A stretch of 64,000 nt of DNA from Botrytis cinerea B05.10 (GCF_000143535.2 NC_037313.1:379501-443500), one strand, 5' to 3'; numbered from the stretch's first letter, positions 34,421 through 48,017 are shown. Numbers and translations: made by a program. Notes: generated by a model from the letters alone, not told the origin.

Positions 34421-37400
34421 GCGTATTTTCAATCCAGTTAAGATGTTGGACCCCGACTTATCGATGTCGAGTTTTATGTATAGTATTCGCCTGTGACAGG
34501 TGCAGAATCTGGACGGCGACGTCTGGATTAAATAAGTATTTATGATATTTGTGCCGGGTGTCTGGCTGGGTGTCTGGCTGGGTGTCTGGGTGTTTGGGTG
34601 TCTGGGACTGAAATCGGAACGTGCCACTTTTCTAATCGAGGGTTGTGACTTGTAGGGGACCGATTGAAGTGGGTGAGGCGGAGTGGAGGTATTCGAAATT
34701 GCCTGGCCGATCAATAAATCAATATTAGCACATCTATTCCTAATTCTTTGCAATCGCATATGCATTTCAACAACTGTTGAACAGCAGCCATATGGATCAA
34801 CACCCACCTGACCTGGAAGAAGAAGGATATATGAATGGAATGCAGACTTGCTCAAACCTCTCTTGTAGGAATCATTGTCTTCCCGAATGGTAGCTCCAAA
34901 ACCAAAGCTGTTTCCTTCCCAATGCTCGATGTGATCTTTCGATTGATCATACAATGTGTTGCTGAGAGGTTCCACGGCTTCCAGATGATCAATATATAGA
35001 GTTTGTCAGGAAGGACTGTTACGATTCAATGGCGACGTGCTCTTTGCTCCCACAAGTCCTATCCTATACAAATTCCGATGTGTACCGAGTGATGACAGGA
35101 TTTAGCCAGGTATTGACAAGTTAAGATGGCGCCCTCAAGATCAAGCTCACTTGACTCCGCGATGCTTCTATTTGAGACAGACAGTACAATGCCGGATATC
35201 CCTAGGCGTTTATTGTACGATATCGTTGGAGGGGTACATATACCGGTACCGGCTTCGGATTGGCGGCAGTAACATCAATTAGAGTAATGTGCCTAGTAAA
35301 TATTGACATATATCATACATAGATTTGATCGCAGTGACAGGAAAGCGTCATCGACATGCAAATCAAATTCCCAGAATAACTTTTATAAACAAGAATATGG
35401 GCAAGAAATGAAGGGTGTGTGGGTGAAGGCAAAGTCAGAGTCCAAGAAATACACAAAACTCAAAAACTCAAAAACTCAAAACGGAAACTCTGAAACTCTT
35501 GATGAGTAAAGCGAAGCCGAAGCTGAAAGGTCGGTCAAGAGATTTGTGAAAATTGAGATTGAAGCTGCAAGTGGTCTGAATTCTATCACTCCCTTTTCCA
35601 TTCCGGCGGGTGCGTATTCTGGATAAGGGAATGGATATTCTGCAGTGGTGGTAGCAGCGTTTCTCATCGTACCAAGCATCCAAATAGTGCAAGACAAGGC
35701 CCGGGATGGTCAAAAGGGCACGGCGCAAGGGGGATATACTCTTTTGGGAGCGATGTGGTTAGACCGGTTAGACTGGTTAGACAACTCTTGACTCTCGCCT
35801 ACGATGATTTGACGATGGAGTCAGAAGCTGGATAAACTGGGCCTCCAATCCGTGCCAAAAATGTGTGCAAGGGACGAAGGAAAAGTACACGATCACGATT
35901 ATGAATTGACAAGGAGTAAAACATGTGAACTGCAAGGATAAATCGCCATCACCATGCGAATCAGGGATTGTGAGGTCCCAAAGAGGTCTTGGTACTTCTT
36001 GGAGAAGCCCTTCCACCTCTCCCAAACTTCCCCTTTTCGAGTAGACGTGCAGGACGACGTAACCGTTACCAGTTTTTTCCAGCTTCACCTCACACCTTCT
36101 CGCTCAAAATGACTCCATGCGTTCACCATGGTCCCTTTGCTATTTTGGTCCATTGAATCATTCTTACGAAAAAATGCTTTGAGGGGCCTAAAGCTTAACA
36201 CTTTTCAGCATGGGACAAAGTCTAATCATATCTTGTCTTGCCTGTACAACATCTCCTCCGTTACCGTAAAGGGGACGGACCGGACTATCAACCAAAGAAT
36301 GCCAACCCGCCCGCAGCATCAACGGCTGTAAATGGCTATGTCGCAGATCTTTGTGCAAACGATATTGTTGTGTGCATGCATTATTTTGTACATCTCCACA
36401 CACTACCTGCAAGTTGGACTCGAATAATCTCTCTTATCTTCATGCATTCATTTACATTAATAACTGTCGATATCCGAATCCCACCACCCATCAAGCCAAT
36501 TCGCGTGCTCAATACGGCAATGATTGGACGTCGTTTCACCTCGTCACTAGCTTTGAGAAATTTTAGGGGTAAACCGCTTGATATGAGCGTTCGAAATTCT
36601 CCGATGCCTAACATCTCTCATTGCGAAGAAGAGAAACAAAACATGTGTAGATCCGCCGTTTTTTAAGTTCGCTAGAAGGATTCACTTGCTTACAATCATC
36701 GAGCATCTGTCTTCCAAAACCTTATTGGCAATTTCGATTGATCTCTAGGGGAAACTTTGTTTCGAGCATTGGTTAGCTTTGGGCCCTTGAACTTGTCCTT
36801 TGAGGTGTACTGAAACAACGTAAGCCCTCCCCAAATTCGAATCCTAGATCTCCTTACAATTTCACACAGATACTAGTGCTGCTGTGTCATTCTCATCTGA
36901 TGCTTAACCTCGCCGTTGTAATATTGTTCTATTCCGTTTGGCCATGTTCCTGGTATTACGTTGACAAACAGCCAAATTCTTCTCGCTATAACCAATACAT
37001 CATTCATTACACGACTACCGAAAACAATACACACAAAATCACGGTCTGTAGAACAAATCTATTTTGGATCTATTGCATGGTGATGGTAAGCCAAGGTACA
37101 TCTCAATTAATATAGATACGACTTGTAGATGGACTAAATAGCTTACGATTTAGCGTGATCTAGAAGGATTGTATAATCTTCTCACAACTTACCCTTTTCT
37201 GTAGGGTTCGCCGGACGGTTGGTTACATTAGGATTCTTCTCTTACTCACGATACATGATCAAAGCACCTCCTTCCATGGAAAAAGCATCCATAATACAGT
37301 CATCGATTACCGATCCATTCGCGAAATCGATCTAACGGAAAATACCATTGTTTGATCAAACAAGGCTCCTAACGACCCTGGCTCGCCTGGTTGTGTCAGA

Positions 37401-37689
37401 TACGAGTATCCGATGGTTAGCTTCCATTTCCTTTTTAGGCTCTACATGCCACATGGCTTTTGATCAATCATTGAGAAGACGGCTTGTTCATCTGGCCGTT
37501 AGAGATCTAGTCCTTTTACCACTGCTCGGTGAAAATATACTAGGAAATAACGTCAGGCTCGATCTAGCCATAGTTGTTGAACCTTACGAACCATTACCAA
37601 TATTCTTGGCCCATTGTCTGTTCTCGAGTTTCATCTTCTTCTAGCTCATCGGCTTCCTTCTATCCGTCTTTCTGGGCAAAACCCAAAAG

Positions 37690-37745
37690 CTTGATTGACT
37701 TAATTGACTTGATTGACTTGGGTGACTTGGTTGACTTGGTTGTCA
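37690..37745. repeat. Degenerate TTGATTGACT tandem repeat
   Basis: Five to six units of about 10 bp, drifting from TTGATTGACT to TTGGTTGACT. Confidence 0.8.
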
Positions 37746-39227
37746 CATAGCAGACCTGTTATCGAAAACCTAAAAACGATTCAATATCATATGAAGTGAG
37801 AAAGCAATCTGATAAAGACTACAGACTCGGTTTAATGCCGAGATTGTCTTGTCCGAATGAAGATCCCAATGTCCCCAAGTCCCAACGAAGGGTTCCGAAT
37901 GCCCAATTCCCGAGTTGGTTCGATAGCCTCAAGCCAAGCGCATCTTCCACTGAGTAGTAAAGATTAAACCTGTTGTAGCAGCTTGCTACCAGGGGTTTCG
38001 AGATTTCACATGCACCTACAGTAAGAGTCCACGACTAATTTGCAAGGCAATGTGTGAATATGGTGTAGAGGGGCGGTTTCAGAATACTGCTGGGGTAGTT
38101 CATCCTCGAATTCGATAGTCATGGTACTCGGTGCTGTGAACAGGGGTACTACTATTGAACATGTATGGGGTTGTTGTTGTTGTTGTGATAGTAGACGGAG
38201 ACCCAAGGGAAATGCTTGGTGGGGTGGGGTTAAGCTTAGGACACTCACGATGGTCGCCTGGACACGCTCATACAAACTGGACCTCCAAAGACCTTGGAAA
38301 TGAGTAATTCTTGGTCACATCATTGGAGGTTAAGCCACATAGTTGCTATGGACGGTCGAAAATGCAGAGGATCATGCTTTGATGTGCAGGATTTACAGTC
38401 TGTGCTGTGCGGCTTTGTCTTAAAGCTGCTGAGGTATTTATCGATCTGAAGAGCCAACGTCGTCGAACTAAGCCTTCTTATGTGATTTGAACAGACTTCT
38501 GACCAATCTTGTAGATCATCCCAATCAACGCTCTTCAAAAAAGCCATTGGGTTTGAAGTCTGTCATTACAAATGCACACTTCTCCTTGGCCCCCCAATGA
38601 CGCTTAGATTTCCAGTATCTGGATAGAAAGTACGTAATCTCTGGTTGTTGCATGATTAGAAATGGAAGAACAGTGATTTCCAATCCATAACATACAATTT
38701 CCAAGTGCCGGCATCGAGGTTGTCTGAAAAGAGGAGGGGAACAGGTTGGAGGAACAGCATGATTGAGGCACGTAACAAACATGTCCCACTTCTTCCATTA
38801 GCTATCAGTTCAAAACTTATTATATGCATATGCTTGATTTCAGGAGAAACAGACAGCAAAACAGTCGCTCGTAAATTGCTGCAGTGTATTCCAAAGTATT
38901 GTGAAGCTCATCATGCCCCTCATTCAGCCCCTCATTCGCGATAAGAGATAAGAGTTTGTTTACTAATGCCATTATTGTTTGATCCATCATCGGAATCTCA
39001 ACACCGTCTCCCACCGCGGAGTACAAACGCCGCTTCAGATTTTGATATATATGATTCATGGTAACAAGCAAAGTGATACAATCTCCTGCGAAGATACACA
39101 TTTTATATTTTGATACCCTTTTAGCATCATTTGACAGCCAGCTTTGACTTTCGTGATACATTACTTTTTGCCACTTCATCGTTCGATCTTATACACCCCT
39201 CACAGTCTTCCAACACACTCATTTAAG

Positions 39228-42200
39228 ATGGGTGAACACAAGCAAACGCAAGGCGGAATTAGAATTGCCATAGATGTACGTGGAACAAATTTCTATCATA
39301 GCTTTCGTTAGTCTGTGGCACCTGTAGAAGGAAGACTGCATTACAACGGTCCTATGGCCTCTCCCGGGCATTACGGTCTAGCCTTTGAACATCCAAAGAG
39401 ATGTACAGCAATTTCATTATTTTGACAATCCCACAGCACGATACTAACAATGAGCACAGCGTGGTGGAACCTTCACCGACTGTGTGGGAAACCCAGGCAC
39501 GGGGAAGATGGAGGATGATGTGATTATCAAACTCCTATCTGAAGACCCTTCCAACTACGACGATGCCCCTCTGGAAGGCATCAGGCGGCTGATGTCCAAG
39601 TTCCTCAATAAAGATATTCCTCGTGGAGAACCTTTAGATACTTCAAAAATAGAATCCATTCGAATGGGAACCACAGTAGCTACGAATGCATTACTGGAAA
39701 GGAAGGGCGAAAAAATTGCTATGGTGGTGACGAAGGGATTCAAAGATTGTCTGGAAATTGGCAATCAATCAAGACCTAAGATTTTTGATCTCGCGATCAA
39801 AAAACCTGACGTCTTGTACGAATTTGTAGTGGAGATTGACGAAAGGGTTACCTTGGAAGATTACGCTGAAGATCCGGAGCGAAGTATCACCAAAGTTGAA
39901 GCCAGTGGTACACAAGATCAAGATCTGGTGCGGGGTTTATCATCCGAAGCTGTACGCATATTGCAGCGGCCTGAAGAACAAACCATCCGATCACAATTAC
40001 AGGAAGTTTTCGATAAAGGCATCAAAAGTGTAGCAGTTTGTTTGATGCATGGTTATACATTCCCTGACCACGAGGCCTTGGTTGGCAAAATTGCGAAGGA
40101 AATTGGATTTGAGCACGTGTCTCTTAGCCACGAACTGATGCCTATGATCAAATTGGTCCCGAGAGCTACTTCAGCATGCGCTGATGCATATTTAACACCC
40201 GCCATCAAAAAGTACATCGCCGGATTCTCCAAAGGTTTCGAAGGTGGCCTCGGAGCGGAAAGTGTGAAGAATGAAAAGGGAACAAAAGGAGCTCGGTGCG
40301 AATTTATGCAGAGTGATGGAGGTCTGGTAGATGTGGACAACTTCTCGGGCCTTAAAGCAATTCTCTCGGGTCCTGCTGGTGGAGTTGTAGGATACGCACT
40401 TACTTCATATGACCCTGAAACTAAGATACCTGTAATTGGGTTTGATATGGGCGGTACCTCTACCGATGTCTCCCGATATGGTTCCGGAAGATATGAACAT
40501 GTCTTTGAGACTACTACAGCTGGTGTGACTATTCAGTCTCCTCAACTCGATATCAATACTGTAGCTGCAGGTGGTGGTTCGCGTTTATTCTTTAAGAATG
40601 GGTTATTTGTAGTTGGACCAGAATCGGCCGGTGCACATCCTGGGCCTGCATGTTATCGCAAGGGAGGACCAGCTGCGGTTACCGATGCAAATCTTTTCTT
40701 AGGTCGACTCATTCCTGATTTCTTTCCAAAGATTTTTGGAAAGAATGAAGATGAGGGTCTCGATGTTACAGCAAGCGAGAAGCTTCTTCAAGAACTAGCC
40801 GAACAAGTCAACAAGGAGATGGGTAAAAATATGACTGCTGATGAAGTCGCTTACGGATTCTTGACTGTCGCGAACGAAACTATGACCCGCCCCATTCGAT
40901 CTTTAACAGAAGCGAAGGGTTTTGATACGTCTAAGCACCGCCTCGCGACATTTGGAGGTGCTGGTGGACAACATGCAGTTGCGATTGCCGAGAGCTTGGG
41001 TATACGTCAGATACTTGTTCATCGTTATTCATCAGTATTGTCAGCGTATGGTATGGCTTTAGCTGATGTGGTCGACGAGGAACAAGAGCCAGAATCAAAG
41101 ATTTGGTCTGATGACGGAGAGTCACGCGATTACCTAAAGAAGAAAATCGGAGAGCTCAAACAAAAGTCGACCGATGCTCTAAAAGCACAAGGCTTTCAAG
41201 ACAGTTCTATAGTTCACGAGGAATATCTGAATATGAGATACCGTGGTACTGAATCTGCATTGATGGTTGTCAAACCTGAGAAGCAAGATGTAGAGGAATT
41301 CGGTGGTGATGAATGGGCTTACGGAAAAGCTTTTATCAAACAGCATCAACAAGAGTTTGGCTTCACTTTACCCGATCGAGATATCATTGTAGACGATGTT
41401 CGAGTTCGTGGCATTGGAAAGAGTTTTCAAGGTCTTGAAAAGACAGTGGACCAACAATTGAAGGAGATCAAACCTAAGGATGTTGAAACTGGCAAGAAAG
41501 AGTACAAGAGATCCCAAGTATACTTTGAGGGTGGCCGACAAGATACCCCTATATACAAGCTGGAAGATCTTGATACCGGTGACCGAATCAAGGGACCAGC
41601 AATTCTTGCAGATGGAACACAAACTGTTGTCATTACTCCTGGCGCAAGTGCATTGATAATCGAAACGCACGTAGTCATAAACATTGGGGAATATGAAAGT
41701 AAAGACAAGTAAGTTTCGCACCAATATTATGTGAGGATAGGACATTTCGGCTAACAATGCTCAGACCCTTGGCCAAAGATGAAACGAAATCAGTGGACCC
41801 TATTATGCTTAGTATCTTCGCTCATAGATTTATGGCTATTGCAGAACAGATGGGCAGAGCACTTCAAAAAACTAGTGTCAGCACAAATGTCAAGGAAAGA
41901 CTCGACTATTCATGCGCATTGTTTGACTCTACTGGTGGATTGGTAGCTAATGCTCCACATCTTCCAGTCCATCTGGGTTCAATGTCTACCTGCGTCAAAC
42001 GTCAAGCTGAAATTTGGAAAGGAAAGCTTGTCAAAGGAGACGTTATAGTTTCCAATCATCCAGAATATGGAGGAACACATCTTCCTGATATCACTGTCAT
42101 CACCCCTGCTTTCAATCCGGCCGGTGATAAAATTCTCTTCTACGTCGCTTCTAGAGCTCATCATGCTGACATTGGTGGTATTCTTCCCGGTAGCATGCCT

Positions 42201-43635
42201 CCACATTCGAGAGAATTATACCAAGAAGGAGCCGCAATCAAGTCTGAGAAACTAGTTAGCGCAGGTCGCTTTAATGAAGAAAGAATGACACAGCTTCTCC
42301 TTGATGAGCCTGCACAATATCAAGGATGTAGTGGTACACGATGCTTAGCAGACAATATCTCGGATCTCAAAGCTCAAATTTCTAGCAACATGAAGGGCAT
42401 CAATCTTATCAGTACTTTGATTGAGGAATATGGTGAGGAAGTGGTAAACTTCTACATGGTTAATATCCAAAATAATGCCGAGCTCAGTGTGAGAAATCTC
42501 CTGAAAGATGTTAGCAAGCGATTCGAAGGACAGGATCTATCGGCAATCGATTATATGGATGACGGCAGCCCGATCCAATTAAAAATCACCATCGATGCCG
42601 AAAAAGGAGAAGCTGTATTTGATTTCGAGGGAACAGGTCCAGAAGTATACGGTAAGTACTTCCCCAAAATTCCCATTTTCATCTTCGCCAACTAACAACC
42701 CTCAAGCAAATACCAATGCCCCCCAAGCCGTAACCTATAGCGCAATCATCTACTGTCTCCGCAGTCTCATTAGCGAAGACATCCCTCTCAACCAAGGCTG
42801 TCTCAAACCCATCACTGTCCTCATCCCACCCAAATCCTTCCTCTCCCCCTCGGACAAAGCAGCCGTCGTAGGCGGCAACGTTCTCACCTCTCAACGCGTC
42901 ACAGACGTCATTCTCCGCGCCTTCCGCGCCTGCGCCGCCTCCCAAGGCGACTGCAATAATCTGACCTTCGGCTTCGGCGGCAACGTCGACGGCCAAAAAC
43001 ACGTCAAGGGATTCGGATACTATGAGACCATCGCGGGCGGAAGCGGAGCAGGAAAACACTGGGATGGAACAAGCGGTGTGCATACACACATGACAAACAC
43101 GCGGATCACCGACGCAGAAGTTTTCGAGAGACGCTATCCAGTCCTGTTGAGAGAATTCTCACTCCGCGCCGGAAGCGGAGGGCAGGGAAAATACAAGGGC
43201 GGCGATGGAGTCATCCGAGACATCGAGTTTAGAATCCCGGTCCAGGTATCTATCTTAAGTGAGCGAAGAGTCTACAGACCGTATGGACTCGAGGGGGGCG
43301 CAGACGCACAATGCGGTCTTAATATTTGGGTGAGGAAGGTCGCGAAGAGCAACAGGGGGAGATCGGATCTCTTGCTCCTTGAATCTGAGTCGGAATCCGA
43401 ATCCAAGAAAGATGCCAAGAATGAAGAATTGGAATACGAAGAACGCAGGATCAATCTCGGGGGCAAAAATACCGCCGCCATGAAAGCGGGAGAGCGGATT
43501 ATTATCCACACGCCTGGAGGTGGCGGGTGGGGAAAGGTGGGCGAGGAGAGGGAGGTGGATCAGAGGAGTGATCCGAAGGCGGCGTGGAAGGGGGGGAGTT
43601 ATGCTAGTAGGGAGGAGTTGGCTTTGCAGGCTTGA
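39228..43635 (+). CDS. OXP1: 5-oxoprolinase (ATP-hydrolysing), hydantoinase A/B fusion
   Basis: Four exons: 39228-39275, 39460-41708, 41765-42651 and 42707-43635; introns of 184, 56 and 55 bp; about 1370 residues, slightly longer than the usual 1290-1320. The enzyme opens 5-oxo-L-proline to L-glutamate with ATP in the glutathione (gamma-glutamyl) cycle and is cytosolic. The N-terminal HyuA-like half starts with [14 protein letters not shown] formed across intron 1, then [32 protein letters not shown] (nucleotide-binding) and [11 protein letters not shown]. The HyuB-like half has [47 protein letters not shown] and HHADIGG (metal/active-site region), and ends with HTPGGGGWG. Exon 4 uses conspicuously more C/G-ending codons than exons 2-3. 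Confidence 0.95.
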
Positions 43636-44107
43636 TTGATTGATGGATTGGGTGGGATGCAGATGTACTTAGTTGGGCATGGGGAAGTTTTCTCAAAGTT
43701 GATGTCCAATGTTACTTATTCAAGAATTAATAGTCGTCAAAACAAATATTTTACCTTTTACTTACTTTGATATACCGATAAATGTGAGCGAGTAACACGT
43801 GCAACATGATGTATCATATTTAATGCAGCTGTAGTATTTTCATGAAAAACGCGCTTTCTTATAATCAAATCGAATCATCAAGAATCCGTCCATCCATACA
43901 TCCACCCTTTTCTTTCTCTCATGAAATGAAGATACCAATGCTTTTCTATTGTCCTACAGCCATTGATTCGCCTGCACACACTTTTTACTAACTATCATCA
44001 CTAGCATCGCTATCATAATTTCTCATCATCCATTCATCCATCCATCGATTCGGAATTCTGCCTTCCCATCACATCTCATCCCGTCCCATCCCATCCCATC
44101 AACCAAC
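43636..44107. other. Convergent intergenic region, 5-oxoprolinase / fimbrin 3' ends
   Basis: This 470-bp spacer between two converging genes presumably holds both 3' UTRs. It contains CATC/CATCC-rich tracts (44028-44100), no gene. Confidence 0.6.
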
Positions 44108-46316
44108 TTACTGCATCTTCTCTGCTGTTGCCATCAAAGAACCTGAAGAAAACGTTAGAACTCTCATTTTTTGCAAGATCTACATGGAGAAAGAAAGAAA
44201 GAAACGCAAAAATAAACATACCAATAAAAGTAACCACCAAGCGACTTCTAACTTGGCAAATATCCTCTGGAACCAACCAAATTGTCGCGCCCATCTTTCT
44301 CGCAATACTGATACTCAACTTAGCGTTCATGTAAGCATCATCTTCGGTTCCTCCTGGTGTCACGAGATCGTAATCAACGTAACTGCTCTTCATTCCGTTC
44401 AATACATCGAGAAGGAAGACTCCAGTTCCAATCGATTGATCCTTGAAGGAGCGAATAGTAGAACTCTTGCCACCCTTCTGTGACATGTTGTTTGCCCACT
44501 TGATCATTTCTGCATCTGAAATTTCGCGCTTGCCAAGACGTTGAGCAAGAGCTGTGAGGGTTTCGGAGATGTCTCTGCGCATCAATTGCCAGACGAGTCC
44601 AAGAGTGAGAGTTCTTTGACCGTCGTAAATATCTGCTCCTTGCACACCGACCAAGGAGAAACGGTTTTGCTTCCCAAGCTCGATAGCGTAGTTTGTGTTT
44701 TCTAGAGCCTTGAATCTCGACATCTCTCCACTAGCAGGCACCTTATTTACATGACGCCAGTTAACAGAGCCCTTGATAACCTTGTCATATGCCTGCAGAA
44801 TAATAGTGCCGTCTTTGAGATCTTCGTATAACGAGTTTACACCTGGTTGCACATCAAGACTGTTCAACCAGAGTGTGAAGACTCTTGCTTCTCTCTCACC
44901 CTCTGCATCGAAATCATCAACCTGGGCTTTCTCTTCCTCAGTGATAGGTTCTAGTGCTGGACGGGTGTTGAAGAGGTTAGCAACAAAAGCCAAGTTCAAC
45001 TTGGGGTTTCCTGCCACGAGGGAGCTAGGTGTAAGGAACTTCCGGCAGTCTAATTTATCGGCATTCTGTAAGACTTCCTCTGCTCTCTGGTGAAGATCGC
45101 GTGTTTGTAATGGTGCTCGGTCGCAACACTCCGGCGCAATTTGAGATAGAAGGACAGTGTAGTTTTCAGCATCCTTCACATCGCTGGAAAAGTTCGCAAC
45201 TCTAATAGAATGTTAGTAAGTTCTAGATAACCTTGAGATTCATCCTACCTTCGTGGCCAATTTGCAGCCTTCAAATGATAATTGACCCATCTGAGTAAGA
45301 TTTGCTCGGGAGGCAATCTCAAGAATTGTTCCAGTGTCTCGTCGTCTTCCAGAAGTCTGTACAACTCAGGATGAAGCTTGATATCAATCTTGTTCAACAG
45401 ACCTCTTCTGATAACCTGCCAAATCAGACCCAAAATCAAATGTTCCCGAACTTCTATAATGTCTCCACTGCCAATGTTGACCACCGAGCAACCAATACCC
45501 TTCGCAGATTCAATAACAATGTTGTTGTTCTCAGTCATGTGGAATGCGTTAAGGGTCTTGATCTTCTTTCCGGGGCGATTTAGTACACGCTCATCAATAG
45601 TATCCGGTACGCTGTCGTTGATCAACTTGGCCAATACGAGACCATCCTTGCACTCGTCGAACATCTCGAATGTATCTGTAGGGAATGGCAGACGCGAGCC
45701 AATATCTGCATCGCCAGCCAAGACTGCGTTGATATGACGGGTAAATTCTGTTCGCTCATCTTCGTTGATGGTGTGGGTAACGTTCGATGAAGATCCTTGG
45801 ACTTGGATACGACCGCTGACGCTTCCCTTTGAAGCATGCCCACTTCCAGCACCTCCGGTTTGTTGCGATACAATTCCTACACGAGCAGGACTCTGTGGCC
45901 CAGTCGACATGCGCTGCTGTGCTGGTGAAGAGACGCGGAGTTTTGAGATGAGCTTGGATGCAATTAGTCGACATTCATCAATGTGCCAGATAAGTGTGTG
46001 CCTAAACTTACTCCTACGTAATCTTCCAGCTCGACTCTTCGAGATGAATCAAGATCGACCTCTTTCAACGCTTGTCGAACAACATCGTATGGTTGTCTTT
46101 CGCTCCCTTGTGTAGCCTTAATAGCAGTAGCCTCGTCAATGTATCCCTTATCGTCAACGTCGAGCTTGCGGAACGCATCTTGGAGACCGAAGATCTCATC
46201 TTGTTGGAATTGAGGATACTTCCTATAAATCAAAGCGGATTAGACAAACGCAGCCCCGAACGAATTAATAGCCCCAAGGAATTGTTCACACACCTCTGCA
46301 GCTTAATGATATTCAT
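44108..46316 (-). CDS. SAC6: Fimbrin/plastin, actin-bundling protein
   Basis: Five exons: 46316-46294, 46222-46012, 45952-45249, 45201-44222 and 44142-44108; introns of 71, 59, 47 and 79 bp; about 650 residues, the normal length. The protein cross-links F-actin in endocytic patches and at hyphal tips. The first 75 residues hold EF-hand-like loops (DVDDKGYIDE; the second, DLDSSRRVELED, lacks a good glycine). Four calponin-homology domains follow in two tandem pairs: DGLVLAKLINDSVPDTIDE, HLILGLIWQVIRRGL, DGTIILQAYDKV and TLTLGLVWQLMRRD are diagnostic. The last exon encodes only the conserved end SLMATAEKMQ, which required finding the 35-base terminal exon. It is divergent from the thioesterase gene over a 770-bp shared upstream region. 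Confidence 0.95.
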
Positions 46317-47085
46317 CTTTGCGGATTGTTACTCTGGTCTTGACTTTCGCAGTCGAAAAGACTTGAATTGTTGGTTCCGTAATTCAGGAGGCAGGTTGAG
46401 GTACCTATCGGTATTAGGTAGCTGTGGATACCCCTCCCAGTTTATGCCACTATGAATATTGATGCCGGCGCGCGATGGTGCAAAACACGTAACAAATGCG
46501 AATCGTGTCAGGACGACAATTGTTTCTTTGTCGAGATTGGATTGTGGGAGAAGAAGAGGAAGAGGAAGAGGAAGTTCAATGTTGGGTTCTTTCACGGGTT
46601 TATGGGGGGATTTTGAGTTCAAATGATGGCTCAATGCATATCAGTATGTGAAATTGAGATGATGCGATGCACAGCCCAAACCCCGCTGACGTTTCTGGGC
46701 AGCGGCTGTCTCGCACTCGTAACTTCGTATAATCTACCCAGGTATCCTCTTCCAATCTTCCAATTTCGGGATTTCCAGCTGGCAATTGATCACCGCCCGT
46801 TTTGTCCGTTCTGCCTCTCTCTCTCTCTCTCTCTCTCGGTTCTTTGGACTTCCTTGACATTCTTAAGTAATTGCCGCACGTTTGCATTTTCATAGCCTCG
46901 AGCTTCTCAAACAGGTAATTAAAGATCTATTAACTATCTACTATCTCCTATCTCCTAATGAGAGTCGGTGTTCACCGCACGCGAAACCCCAAGACTTTGG
47001 TATACGCGTATACGTACATTTTCGCCATTGCTGACGACTGGCCCTTTGCCGCATTTCAGGCAACTAGATTTATTACATATAGACA
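46317..47085. promoter_or_regulatory. Shared divergent upstream region of fimbrin and thioesterase genes
   Basis: 770 bp between two start codons. It contains a (CT)12 tract at 46814-46838; CT-rich tracts are common core-promoter features of filamentous fungi. It also has a GAAGAGG purine run at 46551-46573. No specific factor site is asserted. Confidence 0.5.
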
Positions 47086-47547
47086 ATGAGCTCCGTCGCC
47101 ATGGACAACTCGACGGAAGAATTGGTCCACGTCAAGAAAGTGTGGGATAACATGAAAGGCAACAGTCCCATCTACGACTTCCTTCTGGCAAACGTTGAAA
47201 TCATATCGGCGACAAAAGGTCTGGTTGTCTCGCGCTTGACGGTGGAAAACAATCATGTCAATTCTCGAGGCACTATCCACGGCGCAGTAAGCGCAAGCTT
47301 GGTCGACTGGTCTGGCGGCCTTGCGATTGCTTCGCATGGATTGGAGAAGTCTGGGGCAAGCATTGATATTCACGTCACTTATATTGGGACTGCTCAGTTA
47401 GGGGATGTCTTGAATATTGAGGCCACCGCGTCGAAAGTCGGACGATCCCTGGCTTTTACCACGATTAGAATCAGTAAGCTAGTCGATGGCCAGCCAGGAC
47501 CCATGGTAGCGACGGCATCACACACAAAATACATACAAACCAAGTAA
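47086..47547 (+). CDS. Hotdog-fold acyl-CoA thioesterase (PaaI/ACOT13-like)
   Basis: Single exon, 153 residues, typical of one-hotdog thioesterases. The central motif NSRGTIHGAVSASLVDWSGG has the HGA turn and the catalytic-position Asp of the 4HBT superfamily. A DIHVTYIGTAQLGDVLNIEA strand and ATKVGRSLAF-type strand (here ATASKVGRSLAF) follow. Such enzymes form tetramers and hydrolyse acyl-CoA or aryl-CoA thioesters; the substrate cannot be told from sequence. The start ATG at 47086 is followed by a second Met five codons later. There is no targeting peptide of clear quality. Confidence 0.9.
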   Translation: MSSVAMDNSTEELVHVKKVWDNMKGNSPIYDFLLANVEIISATKGLVVSRLTVENNHVNSRGTIHGAVSASLVDWSGGLAIASHGLEKSGASIDIHVTYIGTAQLGDVLNIEATASKVGRSLAFTTIRISKLVDGQPGPMVATASHTKYIQTK

Positions 47548-48017
47548 AGAGGGTCACCAGGTGGGTAGCCGTTGGAAGTGGTAGGGAAGGCGAATGGTAG
47601 AGCATAGATAGAGATAGATGGGTACACCGGTGGTATCAATCAACAATCCCGCCATCTTGTTGGAGGCTGGCATGAGATACAAACTCTATGCATGTTCGGT
47701 CTCATTCGAATGGCGAAAAATAGGACTGGTCTTCTTAATGGCAAGATTTGAATTCCCGCTCATTACAAGACTTTGCGTGGTGTTCCGGGTAATTTAGAAG
47801 GAGACGACAAACTACAAAATTGAATAGAAGCGTTCAGACGATAAGAAAATTTTAGATAGTGACTTTTTTTTTTGCTCCCCGCTATTAAAGTAATGACCAT
47901 GGACAATTCTACATGAGAATTTTTATATCAAAAGAAATTTTATTTCCAAACACAACCACGTAACAACTTTTCACAAATCAATACTGAATTATCTACTTTT
48001 CTTTATTTTACACAAAC
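47548..48017. other. Intergenic, thioesterase 3' / RING-like gene 5'
   Basis: 470 bp, AT-rich, with a T9 run at 47866-47874; no gene. Confidence 0.5.

Larger units (their letters stand above)
33932..39227. other. 5.3-kb stretch with no recognisable protein gene
   Basis: This lies between the start of the MIT gene (minus) and the start of 5-oxoprolinase (plus), so it is a divergent upstream region of unusual length. All frames over 60 codons are in conflict with one another and lack domains. It contains GGGAGT, GTCTGGCTGG and TTGATTGACT repeats (34366-34420, 34555-34610, 37690-37745) and a GTT run at 38169-38188. Long 5' UTRs or non-coding transcripts are possible but not shown by the sequence. 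Confidence 0.5.

Noticed and set aside
34355..34975. Minus-strand frame of 206 codons upstream of the MIT gene
   Set aside because: Ends in translated microsatellites (PLPLPLP), no domain, no splice context; overlaps conflicting frames.
36238..36666. Plus-strand frame of 142 codons
   Set aside because: No recognisable motif, overlapped by other equally long frames; not separable from chance.
38006..39179. Several minus-strand frames of 60-119 codons
   Set aside because: Overlap each other in different frames, no domain, composition not protein-like.
42679..43089. Minus-strand frame of 136 codons rich in Ala/Val/Gly
   Set aside because: Antisense of the GC-rich final exon of 5-oxoprolinase.
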